Origin: Flavobacterium sp. N1994
GTDB lineage: Bacteria > Bacteroidota > Bacteroidia > Flavobacteriales > Flavobacteriaceae
DNA: 64,000 bases
Reading direction: 5' to 3'
NCBI RefSeq assembly: GCF_025947145.1
Contig: NZ_CP109999.1
Span: 3,224,001 to 3,288,000, forward strand
Part shown: positions 52,718-61,395 of the stretch, in pieces
Numbering within the stretch: position 1 is the first letter of the stretch
How the letters are laid out: the number at the start of each line of letters is the position of its first letter
Program-made: the position numbers and the translations under genes
The notes under the pieces: model-generated
What the model was told of the DNA's origin: nothing
The model's input: only the letters and a program-made list of their open reading frames with translations
Database searches by the model: none

Positions 52718-54073
52718 TCAAAATTCACCTCCCTCCAAAAACCTCTTATACCACCATCCCGAATTCTTAATGGTTCTCTTTTGAGTAGCATAATCAATAT
52801 GGATGAGTCCAAAACGTTGTTTGTAGCCTTCGGCCCATTCAAAATTATCGGTGAGCGACCATACAAAATACCCTGCAATCTTAGTACTGCTTTGCTTGGC
52901 TTTGAGGACTTGCTCTAAATAGGATTTGATGAAATGACTGCGATGGTGGTCGTCTACGATACCATTTTCTAGTTCATCAGGAAAGGAAGCACCGTTTTCA
53001 GTAATCAGTATTTTTTTTACGCCTTCGTAGCGGTCGTATTTTAGAATCATTTCATAGATGGCTTCAGGATAGACCTCCCAATCCATAGCGGTATAAAACA
53101 CTTTGCGTTTGTCGGCAGGAATAATTTTGGCTTTGATGTAGGGGGTAAATAACGAATGACCCACTACTTCTCTAGTATAATTTTGTATCCCAATAAAGTC
53201 AAAACTAACTTGCATCAAATGTTTATCCTGTGGCAACTCGTATTGTCTTACCCGCTTCAGAAACGGAAGCGCATCAATCGGATAGCCTAACCCTAAAGTA
53301 GGTTCAATAAACAGACGGTTCAGTAAAGCATCTACTCTATGAGCGGCCTTTTTATCTTTGACTTTACCTGAATATGGAGTAACATAAGAACAAGAATAAG
53401 TGGTCCCTACTTGAGCTTCAGGAGCAATCGCTTTAATAGTATTATACCCAATAGCTTGACACAATACGGCATGATGCATAGCAGGAATAAAATGCTTAAA
53501 CCCCTTTTTACCCGGAGCATGAATGCCCAGAAAATACCCTCCTCCAGTAAAGACCATAGGTTCATTGAGTACCATCCAGTACCGTACTTTGTCTTTAAAG
53601 GCGGTGACACAAACCCTTACATAGTCGGCAAACCATTCTAGTATGGCACGATTGGTCCATCCTCCTTTATTTTCTAGGGCTTGAGGCAAGTCCCAATGAT
53701 AAAGTGTTACAAAGGGTTCGATACCGTGTTCCAAACAACAATCAATGACCTCATGGTAAAAATCCAATCCTTTTTGATTGACTTCACCAATACCTTCAGG
53801 AATAATGCGCGTCCACGCCAAGGAGAACCGATAATTAGGAATCCCCATTTCTTTGAGTAAAGCAATATCGGTTTTGTACTGCGTATAGAAATCGGCTGCC
53901 TCAAAATGGGTATCGTTGTTTAGAATCTTCTTTTTCTGGGTAACGAATTCATCCCAAATAGAAACTCCTTTTCCATCTACAGTAGCCGCTCCTTCGGTTT
54001 GTAAAGCAGAGGACGAAACGCCCCATAAGAAATCGGTTCCAAAGTCTTTTTTAGCCAACGGTTTGTTTGCCAT
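52718..54073 (-). CDS. GH1 family beta-glucosidase
   Basis: A 451-residue glycoside hydrolase family 1 enzyme. The N-terminal FLWGVSSSALQTEGA motif, the acid/base Glu in YWMVLNEPMVF (about residue 169), and the nucleophile Glu in ILITENGASF (about 358) are all present, and the length is right. It hydrolyses beta-glucosides. It has no signal peptide, so it works in the cytoplasm. Its start overlaps the glycosyltransferase stop by 1 bp, so it belongs to a three-gene operon with the metallophosphoesterase. The substrate is unknown; disaccharides or a glycolipid made by its neighbour are both possible. Confidence 0.93.
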   Translation of the reverse strand: MANKPLAKKDFGTDFLWGVSSSALQTEGAATVDGKGVSIWDEFVTQKKKILNNDTHFEAADFYTQYKTDIALLKEMGIPNYRFSLAWTRIIPEGIGEVNQKGLDFYHEVIDCCLEHGIEPFVTLYHWDLPQALENKGGWTNRAILEWFADYVRVCVTAFKDKVRYWMVLNEPMVFTGGGYFLGIHAPGKKGFKHFIPAMHHAVLCQAIGYNTIKAIAPEAQVGTTYSCSYVTPYSGKVKDKKAAHRVDALLNRLFIEPTLGLGYPIDALPFLKRVRQYELPQDKHLMQVSFDFIGIQNYTREVVGHSLFTPYIKAKIIPADKRKVFYTAMDWEVYPEAIYEMILKYDRYEGVKKILITENGASFPDELENGIVDDHHRSHFIKSYLEQVLKAKQSSTKIAGYFVWSLTDNFEWAEGYKQRFGLIHIDYATQKRTIKNSGWWYKRFLEGGEF

Positions 54074-55113
54074 TATTGAAATAAAGGGTATTTATTCGAT
54101 TCGTGTTGGGTATCCATCTTCTTATTCCCAGCATGATTTTCGAGGATGAGGTTCACTATTTCTTCGGCGTTGTCGGGGTAATCTACATCCACCACAGTAT
54201 CATCGGCTAACCACTTCTTTAGTTTCGGCAAGCTATCAGAATTTAGTTTTTTAAGAACAGGAACGCCCATTTCTTTCAACATTTCCGCGTTATAATATTG
54301 CTCTACCTGTTTCTTCATCGGAATAACCATTAGTTTCTTTTTCAGAAATAAAGCTTCACTTGCGGTGCCAAATCCGGCATTACACAAAACGCCTTTAGCC
54401 GAAGCCAGACTTTTCAGGAACAAATCAGGGGTAATAGGCAGTATGGTAATATGTTCTAAATGGATTTCTTTTTTGTTGTGTTTCGAAAAGACCTGCCAAT
54501 GCACTTCCGTTAGTTTCTCCAACCGTTTGATGATTTGCAAGTCGTCATAAGCCGGAAGATAGACCGTATAATGCTCTCCAGTAGTAGGTGCTAATTCGCG
54601 GATAGCCTTTCGGATAATAGGGGTGAAAATAGTACCGTCTAACCGTTTAAAGTGAAAGCCATAGTTGTAGGTGGTAGGCGCATAGTTTTGCAACACTAAT
54701 TTCCCTATCATGTCTTGTTTTTTGGGTTGCGGTGCCAAAGGATGTAAAGTAGCCACTTGATTGCTCAATCCGATGCAGACTTTTTTAGCTTTGATGGCAG
54801 CCCAACAAGAGACAGGTTCAAAATCGCTGATAATCACATCATACGACTTTAGGTTTATTTTTTTAATCTCCTTTAGTAATTTAAGAGAGTTTAACTTCAT
54901 AAAGGTTTTCCAATAATCAACCCCTCCCTTTTTACCAAAGATGAAGGAAAGGCCATTGAAGCGGTACTTCACTTCAAAAGGCAACTCAATATCCGATTGA
55001 ATACCACTCACCAATATATCGACTTCCCCTTTTTGTTGTAAATAGGGAATGATTTCGATGGCTCTGGTAATATGGCCATTACCTGTGCCTTGTACGGCGT
55101 ATAATATTTTCAT
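54073..55113 (-). CDS. Glycosyltransferase of the GT-B (MGDG/MurG-like) type
   Basis: A 346-residue glycosyltransferase. The Gly-rich start MKILYAVQGTGNGHITRAIE is typical of this group (Pfam 'glycosyl transferase family 1, 3'). The C-terminal half has the donor-binding segment GVLCNAGFGTASEALFLKKK and VIPMKKQVEQYYNAEMLKEMG. It is likely to glycosylate a lipid or cell-wall precursor at the inner membrane. It overlaps both neighbours by 1 bp. The acceptor is unknown. Confidence 0.85.
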   Translation of the reverse strand: MKILYAVQGTGNGHITRAIEIIPYLQQKGEVDILVSGIQSDIELPFEVKYRFNGLSFIFGKKGGVDYWKTFMKLNSLKLLKEIKKINLKSYDVIISDFEPVSCWAAIKAKKVCIGLSNQVATLHPLAPQPKKQDMIGKLVLQNYAPTTYNYGFHFKRLDGTIFTPIIRKAIRELAPTTGEHYTVYLPAYDDLQIIKRLEKLTEVHWQVFSKHNKKEIHLEHITILPITPDLFLKSLASAKGVLCNAGFGTASEALFLKKKLMVIPMKKQVEQYYNAEMLKEMGVPVLKKLNSDSLPKLKKWLADDTVVDVDYPDNAEEIVNLILENHAGNKKMDTQHESNKYPLFQ

Positions 55114-55994
55114 TATTTGAATTTAATAGGGGTGATGATATCCTTTTTTTCTAAAAAACTACCGAGCATTTGGTTGAATATTTGCTCGTTTTCCATTAAT
55201 ACTAATTCGTCTTCATTGGCTTCTAGCGTTGCTTTGCTGAAGGCTTCAGGATTGTATTTATATAATGACCATTCTTTGTTGTTGTATTCCAATGCCGTAA
55301 GATTTTCTATCCAATCCCCCGAGTTGAGGTACTCTACATTACCGTGTGAGGTAGTAATGGTTTTCATTTCTGGTTGATGAATGTGACCGCACAAGACGTA
55401 GTCATATCCGTTAGAGATGGCAATATCGGCTGCGGTCTTTTCAAAGTCATTAACAAACTTAACGGCCGTTTTGACACTGTTTTTAATATTCTTGGATAAG
55501 GATATTTTTCCTTTCCCCATTTTAACCGAAACCCAATTGCAAACGGCATTGATAAGAATTAACAAATCATACCCATGTGACCCCAGTTTGGTTAACCATT
55601 TCGAGTGTTGCATGGTAACATCAAAAACATCGCCATGAAATATCCAGGTCTTTTTGCCATCTAAGTCTAAGACCAATTTGTTTTCAATAGACAGTTTTCC
55701 CATTTTGAAGCTTTCAAACTTGCGCAGCATTTCATCATGATTCCCTGTGATATAATAGATTTTGACGCCTTTGCTCATCCAATTAAAGAGCTTGTGAATG
55801 ACTTGCATGTGGGATTTAGGCCAGTATCGTTTACTGAATTGCCAGATGTCTATAATATCCCCATTCAACACCACCATTTTAGGTTTGACGCTATTCATAT
55901 AGTTTAGGAGTTCTTTACTCTGACAACCATAAGTTCCCAAGTGAATATCGGAGAGTACCAATAAATCAATTTTTCTTTTTTTAGTTTTAGGCAT
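55113..55994 (-). CDS. UDP-2,3-diacylglucosamine diphosphatase-like metallophosphoesterase
   Basis: A 293-residue calcineurin-like phosphoesterase. The metal ligands are all visible: VLSDIHLG (D, H), VVLNGDIIDIW (GD), YITGNHDEM (GNHD), FHGDVFD (H) and LCGHIHQPEM (GHxH). The WQFSKRYWPKSH segment is like LpxH-type enzymes, which release lipid X in lipid A synthesis; the size is somewhat larger than LpxH (about 240). It is first in an operon with a glycosyltransferase and a GH1 enzyme. The substrate could be UDP-diacylglucosamine or another lipid pyrophosphate. Confidence 0.85.
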   Translation of the reverse strand: MPKTKKRKIDLLVLSDIHLGTYGCQSKELLNYMNSVKPKMVVLNGDIIDIWQFSKRYWPKSHMQVIHKLFNWMSKGVKIYYITGNHDEMLRKFESFKMGKLSIENKLVLDLDGKKTWIFHGDVFDVTMQHSKWLTKLGSHGYDLLILINAVCNWVSVKMGKGKISLSKNIKNSVKTAVKFVNDFEKTAADIAISNGYDYVLCGHIHQPEMKTITTSHGNVEYLNSGDWIENLTALEYNNKEWSLYKYNPEAFSKATLEANEDELVLMENEQIFNQMLGSFLEKKDIITPIKFK

Positions 55995-56252
55995 AGCGTA
56001 TGGATTTATCTATTTTATAAAATAAAACAGGGTTAGCAATGGATAAGAAGGTAAGCGAGTAATTAGAGGAGATGTTTCCTTAGCAGTGTTGGAAACAAAC
56101 ACTACTTGATGTATGAGGGTAGTATATTTAAGTACTATTTCGATAGTGTTTTTATACTATAAAATTTAGGTTAAAAGTAAAACTACATCGGAAACCTATG
56201 ATTGCCAAATGGTTAAATTTAGGTTAAGGTATTTGAGAAGCAGCATGGTCTC

Positions 56253-56285
56253 AAACCTGACAGGTTTTTAAAACCTGTCAGGTTT
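56253..56285. repeat. Palindrome AAACCTGACAGGTTT with near-perfect inverse
   Basis: Arms of 15 bp around a short T/A spacer. Its words also appear in the hairpins at 12352, 26113 and 49763 with small changes. Unlike those, it has no A/T tract to terminate at, and it lies upstream rather than downstream of genes. Confidence 0.65.
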
Positions 56286-56327
56286 AAACCCACCACTTAA
56301 AACCCAAACCCAAAAAGAAACCAACCG

Positions 56328-56353
56328 AAATGCAGAGTCGTCCTCCTTTAAAC
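56328..56353. repeat. 26-bp word repeated at 52632-52657
   Basis: Second exact copy, 3.7 kb from the first. Confidence 0.75.
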
Positions 56354-56458
56354 TAAATCACAACACACAATGTTACCTCCTGAAAATGAGAATTATGCAA
56401 CTCTTCTAAATAATTTTATAACAAGAGAATGACTATAAAGTGGCACATTTGCTTATAT

Positions 56459-56575
56459 AAACAATGTGTTTGTCAAGAGAAGAAGGCATATCACCAAAAA
56501 GAATATTTGGTCCTAACAAATAACATTGCTTTAACTACTAATGCAAATCGTCCCATAGCTCTGGGACGATTTTAT
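56459..56575 (+). ncRNA. Probable structured small RNA, copy 1
   Basis: Aligned with copy 2 at 57616-57735. Stem 1 ATGTG/CATAT (here with one G-U) closes a conserved loop TTTGTCAAGAGAAGAAGG; stem 2 ACCAAA/TTTGGT; then a spacer, and a terminator stem AAATCGTCCCA/TGGGACGATTT (56545-56572) with T run. Stem 1 and the loop of stem 2 differ between copies but pairing is kept. It is convergent with the S1/P1 nuclease gene. Confidence 0.65.
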
Positions 56576-56643
56576 AAGTTTTCGTTTAACGAAAATAACG
56601 ACTATCCTTTGTCAATGCTCTAAACTTGACAAGGGGTTTTTGT

Positions 56644-57417
56644 TTAAGAAGTGGTTTTGAAATAATGTTCTAAAAGTCCCGCCAAACGTATGCCCGCATC
56701 CAGAATTTGGTTTTCAATAATTGGGTATACTGCATCTACATAGAAGTCATCCGCTTTATTGTTTCTCACACTATAAGCCTCTTTAAGAAAGCCTCTGGAT
56801 TGTTTAGCCCAACCAATAATATCGGTTTTTTGTACCGCAGCAAACTCTTCAGAAGTGTATTTTTTGCTGTTCAAAACATCTTGTAGGGTAGTACCTTTGT
56901 ATTCAATAATTCCAGAATCCCATGTAGCATGTAAGTTGGTTCCGTAGGCTCCCATAAAGTTAAGCTGTACGTTATTCCCTCCTTTGTCAGAAGGATAACC
57001 AATGTGAAGCGGTTGGTGTAAATCACCAATAAGATGAAACAAAATTAGTATTCGTCTTTTAATTTCGTCCTGCGATAGCGTTTCCTTATGGTCAAGGTCT
57101 TTTAGCGTACTGTTGAGTACCGTAACGATATTATCGCCTTCAGGGATTTCTTTAGATCCTTTTTCAAAATCGATATAATGGTAAGGTTTCATATAATCAT
57201 TGGCATGGTCGCTTTTGATGGCATCCATCCAATTGGCAGCTTCCTCAATAGACATGCCGCCTAAGAACTGCATTACATTTTTTTTGGTAGTTTCATCCAT
57301 ATAGTGAAAAGCTACTTCGGCGACTAAAGCGTGCCCTTTTTGCCCCCAGGCAAAGGAGCGAGTAGTGCCTAATAATAATACAACAGCCAGAGCCATTGTG
57401 AAGAATGTCTGTTTCAT
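56644..57417 (-). CDS. S1/P1-type zinc nuclease
   Basis: A 257-residue secreted nuclease of the S1/P1 family that uses three zinc ions to cut single-stranded DNA and RNA and to remove 3' phosphates. Signal peptide 1-23, so the mature protein begins WGQKGH, which places the N-terminal Trp amino group and His as zinc ligands, as in the family. Other ligands: NWMDAIKSDH, FHLIGDLHQPLHIG and HATWDSG. Exported to the periplasm or outside. It sits between the two small-RNA copies, pointing towards copy 1. The family is secure. Confidence 0.93.
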   Translation of the reverse strand: MKQTFFTMALAVVLLLGTTRSFAWGQKGHALVAEVAFHYMDETTKKNVMQFLGGMSIEEAANWMDAIKSDHANDYMKPYHYIDFEKGSKEIPEGDNIVTVLNSTLKDLDHKETLSQDEIKRRILILFHLIGDLHQPLHIGYPSDKGGNNVQLNFMGAYGTNLHATWDSGIIEYKGTTLQDVLNSKKYTSEEFAAVQKTDIIGWAKQSRGFLKEAYSVRNNKADDFYVDAVYPIIENQILDAGIRLAGLLEHYFKTTS

Positions 57418-57615
57418 TAAGTGGTATTTAGACTGTAAATGTATTGTAATTCTGAAAGGGGAAAGTCAATATTTTGTTAAAAAACAGAAAGCGACTATAG
57501 GGTGTATTATTAGGATTACAATTTTAGTCTTTACTATATAAGTGGGAATAGTATAATATTTTCCAAAATTTATATAACAACTGTTACACTGAATAGCGGC
57601 ATCTTCGTATTATAA

Positions 57616-57735
57616 AACAATGAGTTTGTCAAGAGAAGAAGGCGACTCACCAAAAAGTAGTTTTTGGTCCTAACTAATGTCATTGTTAAAGCCACAAATG
57701 AAAAACGTCCCAGTATACTAGGACGTTTTTTTCTT
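57616..57735 (+). ncRNA. Probable structured small RNA, copy 2
   Basis: Paralogue of the RNA at 56459-56575. Stem 1 TGAGT/ACTCA closes the same conserved loop TTGTCAAGAGAAGAAGG; stem 2 ACCAAAAA/TTTTTGGT; strong terminator AAAAACGTCC/GGACGTTTTT (57701-57730) and a T run. Upstream of both copies the sequence reads A(T)TATAAA(A)CAATG, a possible shared promoter element. It is convergent with ribBA. Confidence 0.7.
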
Positions 57736-57755
57736 TCTTATAGGAGGGTAAAGAT

Positions 57756-58892
57756 TTAATACTTTACATATTCGGTAATCTCTAATCCGTATCCAATCAT
57801 TCCTACTCGTTTGGTTTGAGTAGTATTAGAGATGAGTCGTATTTTTGAAATATCTAGGTCGTGTAATATTTGGGCACCAATGCCAAAGTCTTTTACGTCC
57901 ATCTTAATTTGAGGTACTTTAAAAATACCATCGGCTTGCAATTGTTTGAGTTCGGCTAAGCGGTCTAACAAATCAGAGGAGTCTACTTCTTGATTGATGA
58001 ATAAAATAGCTCCTTTTTCTTCTTGAATGATACGATTAAAAACATCATCCAACTTTTTATCCATAGCGCTGGCTAAAGTATTTAGAATATCGTTATTCGC
58101 TTGTGTCGAATTAATTCGGGCCAAAATAGGTTCCCCTAAATTCCAACTGCCTTTTGTTAGCGCCAAATGCACTTGATTGTTGGTTGTTTGTTGGTAAGCT
58201 CTCAAACGGAACGTACCAAAACGAGTCGTTATTTCGAAGTCGTCTTTTTTGACAATTAAGCTATCGTGTTGCATACGGTAAGCCACTAAATCTTCGATGG
58301 AAACTAGTTTTAAATCAAACTTCTTAGCTACTTCTACCAGTTGTGGTAAGCGAGCCATAGTACCATCTTCATTCATGATTTCTACAATAACACCAGCGGG
58401 TTTAAAACCAGCCAATCTTGCAAAATCAATAGCTGCCTCGGTATGTCCTGTTCGTCTCAATACCCCACCTTGTTTAGCTGTTAGAGGAAAGATGTGTCCT
58501 GGTCGAGCCAAATCGTAGGGTTTAGTAGTTTCATCTACTAAAGCTAAAATGGTTTTTGCTCTATCAGATGCTGAAATACCAGTGGTAACTCCGTGACCTT
58601 TTAAATCTACAGAAACTGTAAAGGCCGTTTCCATATGGTCGGTATTGTTTTTAACCATCGAGTGCAATTCGAGTTCATCACAACGCTTTTCGGTTAAGGG
58701 CGCACAGATGAGTCCTTTGCCATGCGTGGCCATGAAGTTAATCATTTCAGGGGTTACCTTTTCGGCTGCAGCCAAAAAATCGCCTTCATTTTCACGATCT
58801 TCATCATCTACTACAATAATAATTTTGCCTTGACGGATGTCTTCGATGGCTTCTTCAATAGTATTGAGTTGAATGGTTTTTGGGTTGTCCAT
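57756..58892 (-). CDS. ribB: RibBA-like: 3,4-dihydroxy-2-butanone-4-phosphate synthase with degenerate GTP cyclohydrolase II half
   Basis: A 378-residue protein. The N-terminal half (1-205) is a good Rib[33 protein letters not shown]. It converts ribulose 5-phosphate to the four-carbon precursor of riboflavin. The C-terminal half keeps the length of RibA but lacks the zinc Cys cluster (the normal CLTGDxFGSxRCDCG block is replaced around [20 protein letters not shown]), so GTP cyclohydrolase II activity should be lost. Flavobacteria often carry such a protein plus a separate RibA. It is the last gene of the minus-strand group and overlaps the permease stop by 1 bp. Confidence 0.88.
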   Translation of the reverse strand: MDNPKTIQLNTIEEAIEDIRQGKIIIVVDDEDRENEGDFLAAAEKVTPEMINFMATHGKGLICAPLTEKRCDELELHSMVKNNTDHMETAFTVSVDLKGHGVTTGISASDRAKTILALVDETTKPYDLARPGHIFPLTAKQGGVLRRTGHTEAAIDFARLAGFKPAGVIVEIMNEDGTMARLPQLVEVAKKFDLKLVSIEDLVAYRMQHDSLIVKKDDFEITTRFGTFRLRAYQQTTNNQVHLALTKGSWNLGEPILARINSTQANNDILNTLASAMDKKLDDVFNRIIQEEKGAILFINQEVDSSDLLDRLAELKQLQADGIFKVPQIKMDVKDFGIGAQILHDLDISKIRLISNTTQTKRVGMIGYGLEITEYVKY

Positions 58893-60745
58893 TAGACGTT
58901 TTTATTTGATTCGGATAAAACTTCTTTTAAATAAAGGGTATTGTACATATAGAATAGAGGATAAAACGGGAAAGCACCCAATAGTACAATAGCATCTTTT
59001 AAATCTTTTTGGTTTCCTGCCGTTTTTACTATTTGTTGCGTTTTGTATACCATAAAATAAAAAACAACCGATAACGCTATTACCCCACCTATAACCAACA
59101 AACCTTCTAAAGCTGTTGCGATGATAACGGCAAACAAAAGAACATAGCTAACAAGCGTTAGGATACTATACTTTTTGTATTGGCTTTGAATAGCGGAGGC
59201 ATCTATTGGCATCGATTCTTTAACAGGAACTTCTTTTTTAGGAATAGAGGATGTTACTTCAGTAGTATTTTCTGCATCATGGATTTCAATACCCGTAACG
59301 GTTTCTACTACAACGTCTATTGTTTTTGCTGGTAACAACTTGTTGAAGAAAATAGCAATCCCATCCATATTAATAGCAAATCCTTTATCATCGGTAGCTT
59401 TTTTGGTCAATAGTATAGCTAAAGGCGCTAAGACTAAGGATGCCATCCAGCAACCTAAAAAGGGGGAGATGCCACCTTCTTGTGCTACCTTTTTACCAAA
59501 GGTATTGATGAAGTGAAAAATGATGAAAATAAGGACTGCAAAAACAAGCGGCAATCCTAAACCGCCTTTTCTGATGATAGCCCCCAAGGGCGCTCCAATA
59601 AAAAACATTAGCAAACAGGCAAAGGCAATGACAAACTTATCATGTAAAGCAATCCAGTGCAAATTGATGTTTTTTTGTTTGTCCTCTAACTCAAAACGAG
59701 AGCTTTCCAAAGTGAAGTTGGTCGCATCTACCGTACTACTCGCCACCCGGAGGATTTGAGATTTATCGGTTACAGAATACGACTGTAAAATACTGGCAAA
59801 GCTAAGGGTAGGTGCTGTAGGAGTAGTAGATATACCAGTACTACCATTCAAAGAAGAACGAAGGTTGATGTTTTCTGAAATCGACTCTACGTCTTTATTA
59901 TAGTTTTTCTGCAGGGAATCTAAAGTAAATCGAAGCTCGCTAACGTTAAGCATCGTATTGGTATTGGTAATTTTATCTTCATTGACATTGGTGTTGTTCA
60001 ATTTCGATAAATCAATATTGATTACATACCGTTTGAATTCGCTTTTGGCAAAGGGAACTTTATTGCGGTCTGCAAAATCTTTTGGAATGATGTCTTCGTA
60101 ATAATTACCCTCTTTTAAAACTAATTTTAATATGTTTGAATGTTCACTACTGACTAATTCACCTTTTTTAGCCTTGATCACCGTATTACTTCCTGCTCCT
60201 AGAGAAGACATCTGGTGTATGGTAACCCCAGTTAGGAACTTTCCATTATCTCCTGACTTCTTTTCTACTTTGATGTTATAGGTCCCCACTTGGCTAAACT
60301 GTCCTTCGGCAATGGCTAAGGCTGGTTTTACTTGGGCAATATTGGTTCGGAAGTTGGTGAATTTATATTCGGCATACGGAATGACATTATTGGCAAAGAT
60401 AAAAGCGGCCACACTTAATATACACATGAAATAAATTAAAACACGCATGGCTCTTTGAAGCGATATTCCAGAGGATTTCATCGCGGCAAACTCATAGTTT
60501 TCGGCTAAACTTCCAAAAGTCATAATCGAAGCCAATAACACAGAAAGCGGTAATACCAGTGGAATGATACTTGGCATTTTAAATAGTAGGAACTTCAAAA
60601 TCATAATGAAGTCTAAGTCTTTCCCAGCCAATTCAGAAATGAAAAGCCAAACTACTTGAAGTACAAAAATGAAAAATAGAATTACAAAGACAGAAGCAAA
60701 TGTAATGAGGAAAGATTTTAATAAGTACTTGTCCAGTATTTTCAC
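58892..60745 (-). CDS. LptF/LptG-type lipopolysaccharide transport permease
   Basis: A 617-residue inner-membrane permease of the YjgP/YjgQ family. N-terminal: DKYLLKSFLITFASVFVILFF and two more membrane segments (up to about 120); a long periplasmic jelly-roll domain (about 130-360); C-terminal membrane group (365-460), plus two additional helices near the end (about 530-590). It works with LptB and LptC to pull LPS out of the inner membrane. It is longer than E. coli LptF (366) because of the larger periplasmic domain and the extra C-terminal tail. LolA precedes it in the operon, tying lipoprotein and LPS export together. Confidence 0.9.
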   Translation of the reverse strand: MKILDKYLLKSFLITFASVFVILFFIFVLQVVWLFISELAGKDLDFIMILKFLLFKMPSIIPLVLPLSVLLASIMTFGSLAENYEFAAMKSSGISLQRAMRVLIYFMCILSVAAFIFANNVIPYAEYKFTNFRTNIAQVKPALAIAEGQFSQVGTYNIKVEKKSGDNGKFLTGVTIHQMSSLGAGSNTVIKAKKGELVSSEHSNILKLVLKEGNYYEDIIPKDFADRNKVPFAKSEFKRYVINIDLSKLNNTNVNEDKITNTNTMLNVSELRFTLDSLQKNYNKDVESISENINLRSSLNGSTGISTTPTAPTLSFASILQSYSVTDKSQILRVASSTVDATNFTLESSRFELEDKQKNINLHWIALHDKFVIAFACLLMFFIGAPLGAIIRKGGLGLPLVFAVLIFIIFHFINTFGKKVAQEGGISPFLGCWMASLVLAPLAILLTKKATDDKGFAINMDGIAIFFNKLLPAKTIDVVVETVTGIEIHDAENTTEVTSSIPKKEVPVKESMPIDASAIQSQYKKYSILTLVSYVLLFAVIIATALEGLLVIGGVIALSVVFYFMVYKTQQIVKTAGNQKDLKDAIVLLGAFPFYPLFYMYNTLYLKEVLSESNKNV

Positions 60746-60752
60746 CTCGAGA

Positions 60753-61394
60753 TTAATCTAGTTTATTGATGTAGTAATTAGGATATTTACTGGCAGCAAA
60801 GGTAAACTGATTTTTGGATAAAGGTTGGTTGGTTTTAAAAGAATTAACAATAAGTGTCGTTTTTGTTCCGTTTTTACCCATTTCAATGACATTGTAAATG
60901 TTTTTGGTTTGAGAATCAATGCCTAACAAAATCTCTTTGCGTTGGTCTTTGGCATTGGTTGGCGTCAATTTGATGTATTGTATTTTTCTTCCCTTTACAT
61001 CTTGCAGAATATCCCAGGCAAATTTATAACCCGTGTTAAAAAAGGTAAGCATTTTAGAAGGCGTGATGGCATTGTCATCTTTCTCGTTTAAGCTGGATAC
61101 TGTTACTTCTTCGTCTTCAGGAACGATGGTATAGCTTTTTTTACCATCAAATATTTTGGTAACGCCCATGAAATTCAACACATACTTATTGCCTTCTAGC
61201 ACTAAGTTGCCTTTGCTTTCTTTGTTGATATTCTCTTTACTGTTGTTAAGGGAATATTTGAAATCGATGGTAATGTTGTTGTACGATTTAATCTTAGCGG
61301 TTACTTGGTCAAGTAGCTCCTTTGCTTTTTTATCTTGAGCATGGGTGGTAAACGTTACTAAAAGCAAGATCGCAAGGGATAGGAATTTTTTCAT
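60753..61394 (-). CDS. lolA: Outer-membrane lipoprotein carrier protein LolA
   Basis: A 213-residue periplasmic protein with a signal peptide (MKKFLSLAILLLVTFTTHAQ). The LolA fold pattern is present: YNNITIDFKYSLNNSKENIN, KSKGNLVLEGNKYVLNF and KTTLIVNSFKTNQPLSKNQFTF. It carries lipoproteins from LolCDE across the periplasm to the outer membrane. I chose the ATG at 61394, 1 bp after the FtsK stop; an upstream in-frame start (61415) would overlap ftsK by 20 bp and push the signal peptide inward. Operon: ftsK, lolA, permease, ribBA. Confidence 0.85.
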   Translation of the reverse strand: MKKFLSLAILLLVTFTTHAQDKKAKELLDQVTAKIKSYNNITIDFKYSLNNSKENINKESKGNLVLEGNKYVLNFMGVTKIFDGKKSYTIVPEDEEVTVSSLNEKDDNAITPSKMLTFFNTGYKFAWDILQDVKGRKIQYIKLTPTNAKDQRKEILLGIDSQTKNIYNVIEMGKNGTKTTLIVNSFKTNQPLSKNQFTFAASKYPNYYINKLD

Positions 61395-61395
61395 T

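Larger units (their letters stand above)
55995..56458. other. Intergenic region with palindrome and repeat word
   Basis: It holds the promoter side of the metallophosphoesterase operon, a large palindrome (56253-56285), the second copy of the 26-bp word (56328-56353), and then the start of the small RNA. No gene was found. Confidence 0.55.

Noticed and set aside
52634..52918. 94-residue plus-strand frame
   Set aside because: Begins in short dispersed repeats and then runs antisense over the GH1 gene.
56429..56623. 64-residue plus-strand frame near the small RNA
   Set aside because: It runs through the conserved RNA stems and the terminator; the paralogous RNA copy has no matching frame.
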